Below are positions 10,064 to 17,454 of a stretch of 64,000 nt of DNA, piece after piece. Both the position numbers and the translations under genes were made by a program. Location of the stretch: the NCBI RefSeq assembly GCF_003086795.1, contig NZ_CP026003.1, positions 888,503 to 952,502 on the forward strand, in the 5' to 3' direction. This DNA is from Stenotrophomonas sp. SAU14A_NAIMI4_5. Lineage in GTDB: Bacteria; Pseudomonadota; Gammaproteobacteria; Xanthomonadales; Xanthomonadaceae. Each line of letters begins with the position of its first letter. The first letter of the stretch is position 1. The notes beneath the pieces are model-generated. The model was given only the letters and a program-made list of their open reading frames with translations, made no database searches and had not been told where the DNA came from.

Positions 10064-11005
10064 ATGCGTACGCTGTATCCCGCCATCACCCCCTACGACG
10101 TCGGCACCCTGAAGGTCGACGACCGCCACACGCTGTACTTCGAACAGTGCGGCAACCCGGACGGAAAGCCGGTGGTGATGCTGCACGGTGGTCCGGGCGG
10201 CGGCTGCAGCGACAAGATGCGCCAGTTCCACGACCCGTCGAAGTACCGCATCATCCTGTTCGACCAGCGTGGCGCCGGCCGTTCCACCCCGCATGCGGAC
10301 CTGGTGGACAACACCACCTGGGACCTCGTTGCCGATATCGAAAAGCTGCGCGAACACCTGAAGGTGGACCGCTGGCAGGTGTTCGGCGGCAGCTGGGGTT
10401 CGACCCTGGCCCTGGCCTACGCCGAAACCCATCCGCAGCGCGTGACCGAGCTGGTCCTGCGCGGCATCTTCATGCTGCGCCGCTGGGAACTGGAATGGTT
10501 CTACCAGGAAGGTGCCAACCGCCTGTTCCCGGATGCGTGGGAGCACTACCTGAAGCCGATCCCGGCCGTGGAGCGCCACGACCTGATCTCGGCCTTCCAC
10601 CGCCGCCTGACCAGCGAAGACGAAATCACGCGCCTGGAAGCAGCCAAGGCCTGGGCGGTGTGGGAAGGCGCAACCAGCTTCCTGCATGTCGATGATGACT
10701 TCATCAACAGCCACGAAGACCCGCATTTCGCGCTGGCCTTTGCCCGCATCGAGAACCACTACTTCGTCAACGGCGGTTTCTTCGAAGTGGAAGACCAGCT
10801 GCTGCGCGACGCGCACCGCATCGCCGATATTCCGGGCGTGATCGTGCACGGCCGCTACGACGTGGTGTGCCCGCTGGCCAACGCCTGGGACCTGACCAAG
10901 GTCTGGTCGAAGGCCAGGCTCGAGATCACCCCGGCCTCGGGCCACTCCGCATTTGAAGCGGAGAACGTGGACGCGCTGGTGCGCGCCACCGACAGCTTCG
11001 CCTGA
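10064..11005 (+). CDS. pip: Proline iminopeptidase (alpha/beta hydrolase)
   Basis: Releases N-terminal proline from peptides. At 313 aa it has the length of Xanthomonas and Neisseria proline iminopeptidases. The oxyanion motif HGGPGGG is at 41-47, the DQRGAGRS motif at 67-74, and the nucleophile elbow GGSWGS has Ser110. The catalytic Asp is probably in VHGRYDVVCP, and the catalytic His in SGHSAFE near the C-terminus. No signal peptide is visible, so it is probably cytoplasmic. prmC ends 48 bp upstream. Confidence 0.93.
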   Translation: MRTLYPAITPYDVGTLKVDDRHTLYFEQCGNPDGKPVVMLHGGPGGGCSDKMRQFHDPSKYRIILFDQRGAGRSTPHADLVDNTTWDLVADIEKLREHLKVDRWQVFGGSWGSTLALAYAETHPQRVTELVLRGIFMLRRWELEWFYQEGANRLFPDAWEHYLKPIPAVERHDLISAFHRRLTSEDEITRLEAAKAWAVWEGATSFLHVDDDFINSHEDPHFALAFARIENHYFVNGGFFEVEDQLLRDAHRIADIPGVIVHGRYDVVCPLANAWDLTKVWSKARLEITPASGHSAFEAENVDALVRATDSFA

Positions 11006-11026
11006 TGCCCACGGGATCGGATCCCC

Positions 11027-11049
11027 ATCCACGCACGGCGTGGATCTAC
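11027..11049 (-). repeat. GTAG palindromic element
   Basis: The complement of GTAGATCCACGC-CGT-GCGTGGAT, 21 bp after the proline iminopeptidase gene. A near copy lies at 11133-11155. Confidence 0.65.
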
Positions 11050-11057
11050 TGCACTCG

Positions 11058-11081
11058 GTAGTGCCGGCCGCTGGCCGGCGA
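11058..11081 (+). repeat. GTAG palindromic element
   Basis: GTAGTGCCGGCC-GCT-GGCCGGC, the common SMAG form, adjoining the GGGGTCGG palindrome at 11082. Confidence 0.75.
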
Positions 11082-11120
11082 GGGGTCGGATCCCTTTCCC
11101 ATGGAAAGGGCTCTGACCCC
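11082..11120. repeat. GGGGTCGGATCC palindromic element, copy 1
   Basis: An 18-bp arm (GGGGTCGGATCCCTTTCC) and its near-perfect complement flank a 3-base loop. The same element occurs at 24257-24295 and 44641-44679, so it is a dispersed repeat. It differs from the GTAG elements, which it adjoins here. Confidence 0.8.
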
Positions 11121-11132
11121 GGTGTGGCCCCC

Positions 11133-11155
11133 ATCCACGCATGGCGTGGATCTAC
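11133..11155 (-). repeat. GTAG palindromic element overlapping a stop codon
   Basis: The complement of GTAGATCCACGC-CAT-GCGTGGAT. Its GTAG tetramer contains the TAG stop of the LysR gene that ends at 11152. Confidence 0.7.
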
Positions 11156-12051
11156 CAGTCGCCGGCCAGCAGCGCGTCGGCCAGCACCTGCAGCTTCGGC
11201 GAATGCTGCCGCGATGGCGGGTAGATCAGCGACAGCTCGCGGCTGCGGCCTTCAAACGGCTGCAGTACGCGCTGCAGGCGTCCGTCAGCCAACGCATCGG
11301 CCACCGCGAAATCCATCACCTGCACGATGCCGATGCCGGCGATGGCCGCTTCCACCAGCGGGTCGCCGCTGTCGAACACCATCCGCGTCGGCGGGGTGAA
11401 GTCGTGCAGCTGGCCGTCCTGCCGGAACTGCCAGTCCACCACGCGTCCGCTGCGCAGGTTGCGTACCGCCAGGCAGGCATGGTCGTGCAGCGTGGCGATA
11501 CCCCCCGGCGTGCCGCAACGCGCCAGATAGGCCGGGCTGGCCACGGTCACCCAGCGCAGCGGCCGCAGCGGCCGCGCAACGATGCGCTGGTCGGCAATCA
11601 CGCCGGTGCGCAGCGCGGCATCGAAACCTTCCTCGACCAGATCGACCAGGCGATCACTGAGCACCGCATCCACCTGCAACTGCGGGTGCTGCTGCAGCAA
11701 CGGGCCCAGCAGCGGCACCAGCACCTTGCGCCCGAACATCGACGGGGCGCTGATCCTCAGCGTGCCCGAAGGCGTGCACGGGCGGTCAGCCAGCTGCCGC
11801 TCGGCATCCTCCAGGCCGCACAGCAGCGGCGCGACCTGGTCGACGAACTGGCGGCCATCCGGGGTCAGCGCCACGTTGCGGGTGTTCCGCTGCAGCAGCT
11901 TCACCCCCAGCGTAACCTCCAGCCGGCCGATCGCGCGCGACAGCCCGGACTGGCTCAGGCCAAGCTGCCCGGCGGCGACGGTGAAGCTGCGTGCCTCGGC
12001 CACCTGCACCAGCATGCGCACGGCATTGAGGTCCAACGAGGGTCCATTCAT
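11152..12051 (-). CDS. LysR-family transcriptional regulator
   Basis: A 299-aa DNA-binding regulator. The N-terminal winged helix-turn-helix (LDLNAVRMLVQVAEARSFTVAAGQLGLSQ pattern, about residues 6-34) is of the LysR type, followed by the effector domain from about residue 90. I use the ATG at 12051; another in-frame ATG at 12063 would add four residues. It is transcribed divergently from an MFS efflux gene, and a perfect palindrome in the shared spacer fits a LysR operator. This arrangement suggests that it controls the transporter. The effector is unknown. The stop codon lies inside a GTAG element. Confidence 0.88.
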   Translation of the reverse strand: MNGPSLDLNAVRMLVQVAEARSFTVAAGQLGLSQSGLSRAIGRLEVTLGVKLLQRNTRNVALTPDGRQFVDQVAPLLCGLEDAERQLADRPCTPSGTLRISAPSMFGRKVLVPLLGPLLQQHPQLQVDAVLSDRLVDLVEEGFDAALRTGVIADQRIVARPLRPLRWVTVASPAYLARCGTPGGIATLHDHACLAVRNLRSGRVVDWQFRQDGQLHDFTPPTRMVFDSGDPLVEAAIAGIGIVQVMDFAVADALADGRLQRVLQPFEGRSRELSLIYPPSRQHSPKLQVLADALLAGDW

Positions 12052-12088
12052 GCCGAAAATCATGACAGATATGGTCAGGCAAGGGTTT

Positions 12089-12108
12089 ATTGATAGCGCC
12101 GCATCAAT
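12089..12108. promoter_or_regulatory. Candidate LysR operator
   Basis: ATTGAT-N8-ATCAAT is a perfect 20-bp palindrome of the T-N11-A type in the divergent spacer between the LysR and MFS genes. It overlaps one possible MFS start codon (12107), which favours the downstream start at 12143. Confidence 0.6.
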
Positions 12109-12142
12109 GAGACTGCGTTCCCCCACCGATCCACCACCGCCG

Positions 12143-13555
12143 ATGCCCCCTCTCAAGTACGCAAGCTGGGCGCTGACCCTGCTGGCCACCGCTCAGCTGA
12201 TCATCGCCCTGGACGCCACCATCATCTTCGTCGCCCTGCATGACATGGGCCGCGCGCTGCAGATCAACGCGCAGCAGCTGCAGTGGGTGGTCAGCGCCTA
12301 CACCGTGGCCTTCGGTGGCAGCCTGCTGCTGGGCGGGCGCGCCGCCGACCTGATCGGGCGCCGCCGCTTCTACCGGCTGGGCATGCTGCTGTTCGCGCTG
12401 GCCTCGCTGCTGGGTGCGCTGGCACCGAATGCCACGCTGCTGATCATCGCGCGCGCCGCGCAGGGCATCGGTGCCGCGCTGCTGTTCCCGGCCACGCTGG
12501 CGCTGATCAACACGCTGTACGCAGAGGGCCCGGTGCGCAACCGCGCGCTGGCGATCTGGAGCATGGCCAGCGCGGTCGGCCTGGCGCTGGGTACCCTGCT
12601 CGGTGGCGTGCTGACCCAGGCGTTCGGCTGGCCGGCCGTGCTGGCGGTGATCGTGCCGATGGCCACCGCCTGCGCCGTCGCCGCCGGTGCATGGCTGCCG
12701 GCCGATGGCCCGCGCGCGCAGGGCCGCTCGTTCGATCTGGCCGGCTGCATCACCGTCACCCTCGGCGGCAGCCTGCTGGTGACCACCCTCGTGCAGGGAC
12801 CGGAGTGGGGCTGGACCGCGCCGGCAACGCTGGTCTGCCTGCTGCTGTCGGCGCTGCTGCTGGTGGCCTTCGTGCAGATCGAACAGCGCAGCCGCGACCC
12901 GTTGATGCAGTTCGCGCTGCTGCGCCTGCCCGGCCTGCGCGCTGCGCTCGGCCTCACCTTCGCCTTCATGAGCAGCTACGGCGTGCAGTACTACTTCATG
13001 GCGCTGTATTTCCAGGATGGCTACGGCTGGAGTCCGCTGCAGGCCGGCCTGGCGTTCCTGCCGGCGACGGCGGTGTGCACGGTCGGCATCCAGCTGGCCG
13101 AGTGGGCGCTGAAGCGCTGGAGTGCACGCAAGGTGCTGGTGCTCGGCCAGCTGGCCGGCGCCGTCGGCATCGCCTGGGTCGCAGCAACACTCCCGCACGC
13201 CTCGAACTTCTGGCCGCTGCTGCCGGGTGTGGTGGTGCTGAGCATCGGCCAGGGCATGACCTGGACCTCGATGTGGATCGTGGCCGGGCAGGGCGTGCCG
13301 GCTGCACAGCAGGGCGTGGCCTCGGGCATGGCCGCCACCGCGCAGCAGATCGGCGGTGCACTGGGGCTTGCGGTGCTGGTGATGGTGGCCAATGCCGGCG
13401 CCGGCGTTGCAGGTTCGCCCAGCGCGCTGGCCGGGCTGGTGCGTGCCGAGTACGGCGCCGCGCTGTTCGCCCTGTTCGGCGTGATCATCGCGCTGGGCCT
13501 GCGCCCGGCACCGGTAGACTGCGGATCCCTCGATGGCCAGGCCAACAACGCATGA
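12143..13555 (+). CDS. MFS drug/metabolite exporter (DHA2, EmrB/QacA-like)
   Basis: An inner-membrane proton-coupled exporter of about 470 aa, with around 14 hydrophobic segments. The first helix holds the DHA2 motif LDATIIFVAL, followed by LQWVVSAYTVAFGG and the loop motif GGRAADLIGRRR between helices 2 and 3. The substrate cannot be told from sequence, though drug or small-molecule export is typical. I preferred the ATG at 12143 because the upstream ATG at 12107 overlaps a likely operator; neither has a strong ribosome site. The divergent LysR gene probably regulates it. Its stop codon overlaps the next gene (ATGA). Confidence 0.88.
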   Translation: MPPLKYASWALTLLATAQLIIALDATIIFVALHDMGRALQINAQQLQWVVSAYTVAFGGSLLLGGRAADLIGRRRFYRLGMLLFALASLLGALAPNATLLIIARAAQGIGAALLFPATLALINTLYAEGPVRNRALAIWSMASAVGLALGTLLGGVLTQAFGWPAVLAVIVPMATACAVAAGAWLPADGPRAQGRSFDLAGCITVTLGGSLLVTTLVQGPEWGWTAPATLVCLLLSALLLVAFVQIEQRSRDPLMQFALLRLPGLRAALGLTFAFMSSYGVQYYFMALYFQDGYGWSPLQAGLAFLPATAVCTVGIQLAEWALKRWSARKVLVLGQLAGAVGIAWVAATLPHASNFWPLLPGVVVLSIGQGMTWTSMWIVAGQGVPAAQQGVASGMAATAQQIGGALGLAVLVMVANAGAGVAGSPSALAGLVRAEYGAALFALFGVIIALGLRPAPVDCGSLDGQANNA

Positions 13556-14223
13556 TCGAGCTGCTGGACCTGCAACAGACCCTGCACGCGTTTGCCGCCT
13601 GCAACGACGACCATGGCGTGTACGCGTCCTTCGGCTGGGTGCATGCCACCGACGGTGACCTGCTGCAGGCGCGGTTCTGGTTGCCGCCCGACGAGGAGAC
13701 CGCGTTCGACGATGACAGCGAGGTGCCGGCCGAGGCGCGCGCGCTGGGCCTGTCCACCTACCTGGAGCCGGCCACGTTCGCCGACGTGCTCGACGTGCAG
13801 AAGCGGCAGCGCCCGTTGTCCACGCTGGCCGAGTACGCGCAGGCGCTGGCGCACTACCACGAGTACGACGCGTTCCAGCAGGTCGAAGGCATCGACGAGG
13901 CGCTGGGTGAGGCCACGGCCGCAGACCAGGCCGCCGCGCGCGATGCCGGCGTAGGCGCGGGCATCTTTGCCTCGTTCGATCTGCAGCTGCTGGCGTGTGT
14001 GGACGAACAGCTGAAGGCCACCGCGCAGGCCGTGGCGCACCTGCACGAGGTGTCGGTGGGTGAAGCGCTGGCACGCTGCCGTGCGTTGCCGTTGCTGCTG
14101 GGCGAAGCCCTGGATCGCAACCGCGCGCAGGCCATCAAGGATCAGTTCGAAGCGATCGGCGCGACCGTACAGGTGTACGGGTTCAAGCCGTTCCCGTGGA
14201 TGGACGCGCCCGTGTTGCGTTGA
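13552..14223 (+). CDS. Hypothetical protein coupled to the MFS gene
   Basis: A 223-aa soluble protein, strongly acidic and without signal peptide or membrane segments. The start codon overlaps the MFS stop codon (ATGA), so translation is likely coupled. The last third (about residues 160-212) reads as VSVGEALARCRALPLLL followed by AQAIKDQFEAIGATVQVYG. This resembles the C-terminal fold of ribosomal protein L7/L12, a module also found in unrelated small proteins. The N-terminal part (HGVYASFGWVHATDGDLLQARFWLP) I do not recognise. Its function is unknown. The pairing with an exporter may reflect only shared transcription. Confidence 0.7.
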   Translation: MIELLDLQQTLHAFAACNDDHGVYASFGWVHATDGDLLQARFWLPPDEETAFDDDSEVPAEARALGLSTYLEPATFADVLDVQKRQRPLSTLAEYAQALAHYHEYDAFQQVEGIDEALGEATAADQAAARDAGVGAGIFASFDLQLLACVDEQLKATAQAVAHLHEVSVGEALARCRALPLLLGEALDRNRAQAIKDQFEAIGATVQVYGFKPFPWMDAPVLR

Positions 14224-14229
14224 TGACGA

Positions 14230-15039
14230 TTACCCAACCGCCAGCAACGCCGGCTGCAACGCGCTGAAGATCCGCGCCAACCGTTCCGCCCAGGCCTGCT
14301 GTCCGGCCACATCGGCAATCAGGTCCTGGCGGATCTCCAGCTCCACATGCACCAGGCCACGGCCTTCGCCATGCACCGGCACCGCGTAGTCGCTGGTGCT
14401 GCTCACCGAATACGGTTGGTTGTCGCCCACCACCAGGTCACCTTCATCGCGCAGGGCCTGCAGCAGTGCCGGGGCGAAGCGCGTGTCCTGGTGGTACAGC
14501 ACGCCGGCGTGCCACGGCCGCGCCGCGCCGTTCATCGCCGGGGTGAAGCTGTGCATCATCACCAGCAGGGTGGGGCGGCCGGCGTCGCGGCGCGCGTCCA
14601 GCTCGGCATCGATGCGTGCGTGGTACGGCGCGTGGATGGCATCGATGCGCTGCTGCCGCTGCGCCGCCGACAGCCCGGCATTGCCCGGCACCACGGTGTG
14701 GTCGCTCACTTCCGGGATCAGCGTGGGCGAGGCCAGCGGCCGGTTGCAGTCGATCAGCAACCGCGAATAGGTCTGTTCGATGGCCCACGCATCCAGCAGC
14801 CCGGCCAGTGCGCGGGTGGTGCCTGCGATGCCGATGTCCCAGCCGATGTGGCGGTCCAGCTCGGCCTGCGCCAGGCCCAGGCCATGCAGCGCGCGCGGGA
14901 TCTGCTGGCCGGCGTGGTCGGCCAGCAGCAGGAAGGGAGATGCACCCTGCGCACGGTGGATCGTGTAGATCGCGGGATCGTCGGCACCGAGCAGGGCCGG
15001 CGCCACGTGCAGGTCGGCATCAGCCACGCGGGCGTCCAT
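14230..15039 (-). CDS. N-formylglutamate amidohydrolase family protein
   Basis: A 269-aa protein of the N-formylglutamate amidohydrolase family. Classical members release glutamate from N-formylglutamate at the end of histidine breakdown. Visible signatures are LLADHAGQQIPRAL (metal-binding His), HIGWDIG, YSRLLIDCNRP, and MMHSFTPAMNG. These correspond to the conserved zinc and substrate motifs. No hut genes are nearby; the neighbours are a NUDIX hydrolase, an exonuclease and a nitroreductase. The actual substrate may therefore be another N-acyl amino acid. The start overlaps the end of the NUDIX gene by 20 bp, which suggests coupling. Confidence 0.82.
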   Translation of the reverse strand: MDARVADADLHVAPALLGADDPAIYTIHRAQGASPFLLLADHAGQQIPRALHGLGLAQAELDRHIGWDIGIAGTTRALAGLLDAWAIEQTYSRLLIDCNRPLASPTLIPEVSDHTVVPGNAGLSAAQRQQRIDAIHAPYHARIDAELDARRDAGRPTLLVMMHSFTPAMNGAARPWHAGVLYHQDTRFAPALLQALRDEGDLVVGDNQPYSVSSTSDYAVPVHGEGRGLVHVELEIRQDLIADVAGQQAWAERLARIFSALQPALLAVG

Positions 15040-15574
15040 CCAGGTGGTGCTCGATCATCCACAGGCCGGCCCAGAGCTTGGCGTCCAGCGCGTAGCCTTC
15101 GCCCATCTTCTGCACCAGCCAGGCGGCGGCCTGCGCGCGCGGAATCTCGTGCACGGTGATGTCTTCGCTGTCATCGCCGCCGCCCTCGCCGATGCGGCGC
15201 AGGCCGGTGGCACGGACGAAGGCGATCTGCTCGCTGCTGGCGCCGGAGGACGTCGGGCCGATCATCAGCACTTCGGCGTGCTCGGCGGTCCAGCCGGTTT
15301 CTTCTTCCAGCTCGCGCACGGCCGACGCTTCAATCGACTCGCCCGCCGTGATGTCGCCGACCAGGCCGGCCGGCATCTCGATGGTGGCCGACTGCAGCGG
15401 CACGCGGAACTGTTCGACGAACACCACCTTGTCCTCGGGGGTGACCGCGATGATGATCGCCGCCAGGCCACCGGCATGGGTGCGTTCGCTGTACTCCCAC
15501 GTGCCGCGCACGACCATGCGCTGGTACTTGCCTTCGTAGACGACGCGCGGGGCTTCGGTGTTTCTCTGGCTCAT
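15020..15574 (-). CDS. NUDIX hydrolase (ADP-ribose pyrophosphatase-like)
   Basis: A 184-aa NUDIX enzyme that hydrolyses a nucleoside diphosphate linked to another group. The NUDIX box is visible as GDITAGESIEASAVRELEEE followed by TGW. The upstream strand VVFVEQFRVPLQSATIEMPAGLVG is typical of ADP-ribose and sugar-nucleotide pyrophosphatases. I chose the ATG at 15574; a longer frame upstream overlaps the exonuclease gene and is less likely. It overlaps that gene by 4 bp (15571-15574) and the amidohydrolase by 20 bp, so it is an internal gene of a tight minus-strand operon. Confidence 0.88.
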   Translation of the reverse strand: MSQRNTEAPRVVYEGKYQRMVVRGTWEYSERTHAGGLAAIIIAVTPEDKVVFVEQFRVPLQSATIEMPAGLVGDITAGESIEASAVRELEEETGWTAEHAEVLMIGPTSSGASSEQIAFVRATGLRRIGEGGGDDSEDITVHEIPRAQAAAWLVQKMGEGYALDAKLWAGLWMIEHHLDGRPRG

Positions 15575-16548
15575 GCGGGCTCGCTGGAGGAGGGGAGGGA
15601 ATGGTCGGGACCGGCCGCGGTGGCCGAACCGGGATCGTTGACGCCTGCGGCGCTGAACAGCCGGCGGCGGGTCAGCGGGCCGAAGCGCAGCGCCTGGCAC
15701 AGGCCGCCCAGCAGCTCCGGGTCCGCCGCCTGGCGCAGCAGGCCCGGCTGGCAGCCTTCCAGCGGCGCGTCCAGCGCGATGGTGGTCAGCTGCCGCCAGA
15801 GCTGGGCGTGGTCGCGCTGCTCGCGCAGGCGCACGGCCATCTGCGCGGCGCCGCGCAGGCGCAGGAACGGCACTTCGTCCAGGCGTTCGTACAGCGCGTC
15901 CATGCTGCCGAAGTGGGCCAGCAGCACCGCCGCCGACTTGGCGCCGACACCGCTGATCCCGGGAATGTTGTCCACCGCATCACCACACAGGGCCAGGTAA
16001 TCGGCGATCTGGTGCGCGTGCACGCCGTGCCGCGCCTTCACTCCGGCCACGTCCCAGCGCTGGTTGCGTGCGTAGTCCCACTGTTCGTCGTGGTCCAGCA
16101 GCAGCTGCGACAGGTCCTTGTCGGCGGAAATGATCAGGCCGCGATGGCTGTGCCGGTGCTGGTGCAGCGCGCTGCCGATCAGGTCGTCGGCCTCGTAGTC
16201 ATGGTGGGCCAGCACCACCAGGCCCAGCGCCGCGCACAGCGCCTTGCAGTGCACGAACTGGCGCTTCAGCGCTTCCGGCGCTGGGTCGCGGTTGGCCTTG
16301 TAGGCCGCGTACAGGCGGTGGCGGAAGCCGCTGTCCAGCGCTTCGTCGAAGGCGATGGCGATGTGCCGGGGGCGCTCGCGCTCGAGCAGGTCCAGCAGGA
16401 AGCGGGCGAACCCGTGCACCGCATTGGTCGGCCAGCCCTGGCTGTCCTGGAACTCGTCCGGCAGCGAATGCCAGGCACGGAACACATAGATGCTGGCATC
16501 CACCAGGTACAGCGGCGGCGGCAGCGGCACGGCATTCACGGCGCTCAC
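15571..16548 (-). CDS. 5'-3' exonuclease / flap endonuclease-like (Xni/ExoIX type)
   Basis: A stand-alone homologue of the 5'-3' exonuclease domain of DNA polymerase I, acting on branched or nicked DNA. The 325-aa chain shows LYLVDASIYVFRAWHSLP at the N-terminus, then a basic AAYKANRDP segment. The metal-binding signature is DYEADDLIGS, followed by SADKDLSQLL. The helix-hairpin-helix DNA-binding motif is GDAVDNIPGISGVGAKSA. I chose the GTG at 16548 because it overlaps the nitroreductase stop (GTGA), giving coupled translation; a second GTG lies at 16539. An unusual Ser/Pro-rich tail of about 20 residues ends the protein. Confidence 0.88.
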   Translation of the reverse strand: MSAVNAVPLPPPLYLVDASIYVFRAWHSLPDEFQDSQGWPTNAVHGFARFLLDLLERERPRHIAIAFDEALDSGFRHRLYAAYKANRDPAPEALKRQFVHCKALCAALGLVVLAHHDYEADDLIGSALHQHRHSHRGLIISADKDLSQLLLDHDEQWDYARNQRWDVAGVKARHGVHAHQIADYLALCGDAVDNIPGISGVGAKSAAVLLAHFGSMDALYERLDEVPFLRLRGAAQMAVRLREQRDHAQLWRQLTTIALDAPLEGCQPGLLRQAADPELLGGLCQALRFGPLTRRRLFSAAGVNDPGSATAAGPDHSLPSSSEPA

Positions 16549-17141
16549 TGGCCGGTCCAGTCCCGCAGCAGGGCCGCGGCGTCCGGCCGCTCGCGCTCGG
16601 GCACGTCGGCCTTGGGGGTGCCGATATGGATGAAGCCGGCGATGCCTTCGCCCTCGGCCAGGCCCAGGTGGGCATGCACGGCGGGGTCGAAGGCCATCCA
16701 CGCGGTCAGCCACTGCGCGCCGAAGCCCAGTGCCTGGGCGGCCTGCAGCAGGGCGAAGCAGACACAGCCGGCGGTCATCAGCTGCTCCTGCTCGGGCACC
16801 TTGGCGTCCGGGCGCGGGCTGGCCACCACCACGATCACCACCGGGGCGTGGCTGAAGCGCTGGCGGTCCTTCTCGAACACCGCCTCGCCGGCCTGCGGAT
16901 CGCGCTGGCGGCTGCGTTCGACCAGGAAATCCCCCAGGGTGTGACGGGCATCGCCGGCAATCTTCAGGAAACGGAACGGGACGCGCTTGCCGTGGTCGGG
17001 CACGCGGACGGCCGACTGCAGCATGCGCAGCAGGGTGGCCGGGTCCGGGCCGGGCTCGCCCAGCTGCCGCGAGGGCACCGAACGGCGGGCGTCGAGGGCG
17101 AGCAGGGCTGCGGGGTCGGGCATGGAGTCTGAACCGGTCAT
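16545..17141 (-). CDS. Nitroreductase family protein (YdjA-like)
   Basis: A probable FMN-dependent NAD(P)H oxidoreductase of the small nitroreductase family, 198 aa. Signatures are an N-terminal RRSVPSRQL for FMN phosphate binding and AVRVPDHGKRVPFRF. Further on are CVCFALLQAAQALGFGAQWLT, and the C-terminal IAGFIHIGTPKADVPERERP. These match the compact YdjA subgroup. The physiological substrate is unknown. ATG at 17141 is preceded directly by GTG at 17144, so the start is uncertain by one codon. It is the first gene of the minus-strand operon that continues with the exonuclease. Confidence 0.85.
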   Translation of the reverse strand: MTGSDSMPDPAALLALDARRSVPSRQLGEPGPDPATLLRMLQSAVRVPDHGKRVPFRFLKIAGDARHTLGDFLVERSRQRDPQAGEAVFEKDRQRFSHAPVVIVVVASPRPDAKVPEQEQLMTAGCVCFALLQAAQALGFGAQWLTAWMAFDPAVHAHLGLAEGEGIAGFIHIGTPKADVPERERPDAAALLRDWTGQ

Positions 17142-17454
17142 CACGGGCTGAAGATTATAGTCGGGGCAGTTGGTGACGCTGCCTGCGTCGTGTTTGCCCT
17201 TTCAATATCAAACTGTGATGAACGTCATGCCACTGCCGGGCATCCGGCGAGCCCTTCCCCTCGCCTCGCAGGTCCCGCACGGCTTAGGATATCCGTCTTG
17301 CCGGGCCGCCGGTCGTGAGGTTTGAAGTGAGGACTGTTTCACTGTCCGTGACGGGCTGGCCGGCTTACCATCGACGATCCGGTACATGGGGTGTACCGGT
17401 CGTCGCGATGTCCATCATGTCTGTCGTATCAGAGAAGGTGGGGAGCCTTCCCGA
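17142..17454. other. Divergent spacer between nitroreductase and DUF1631 genes
   Basis: These 313 bases lack a credible gene. A CRP-like half-conserved motif (TGTGA-N6-TCATG at 17214-17229) could bind the Crp-family regulator Clp found in Xanthomonadaceae, but the right half is imperfect. No other strong signal is seen. Confidence 0.4.

Noticed and set aside
9020..11134. A 704-codon open frame opposite prmC and the proline iminopeptidase gene
   Set aside because: Both sense genes are unambiguous, and the antisense product has no recognisable domain.
12104..14074. A 656-codon minus-strand frame opposite the MFS gene
   Set aside because: It is low-complexity and Arg/Pro/Gln-rich, a shadow of the transporter.
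14230..15039. The amidohydrolase as part of a histidine utilisation operon
   Set aside because: No hutH, hutU, hutI or hutC genes are near; the neighbours are unrelated.
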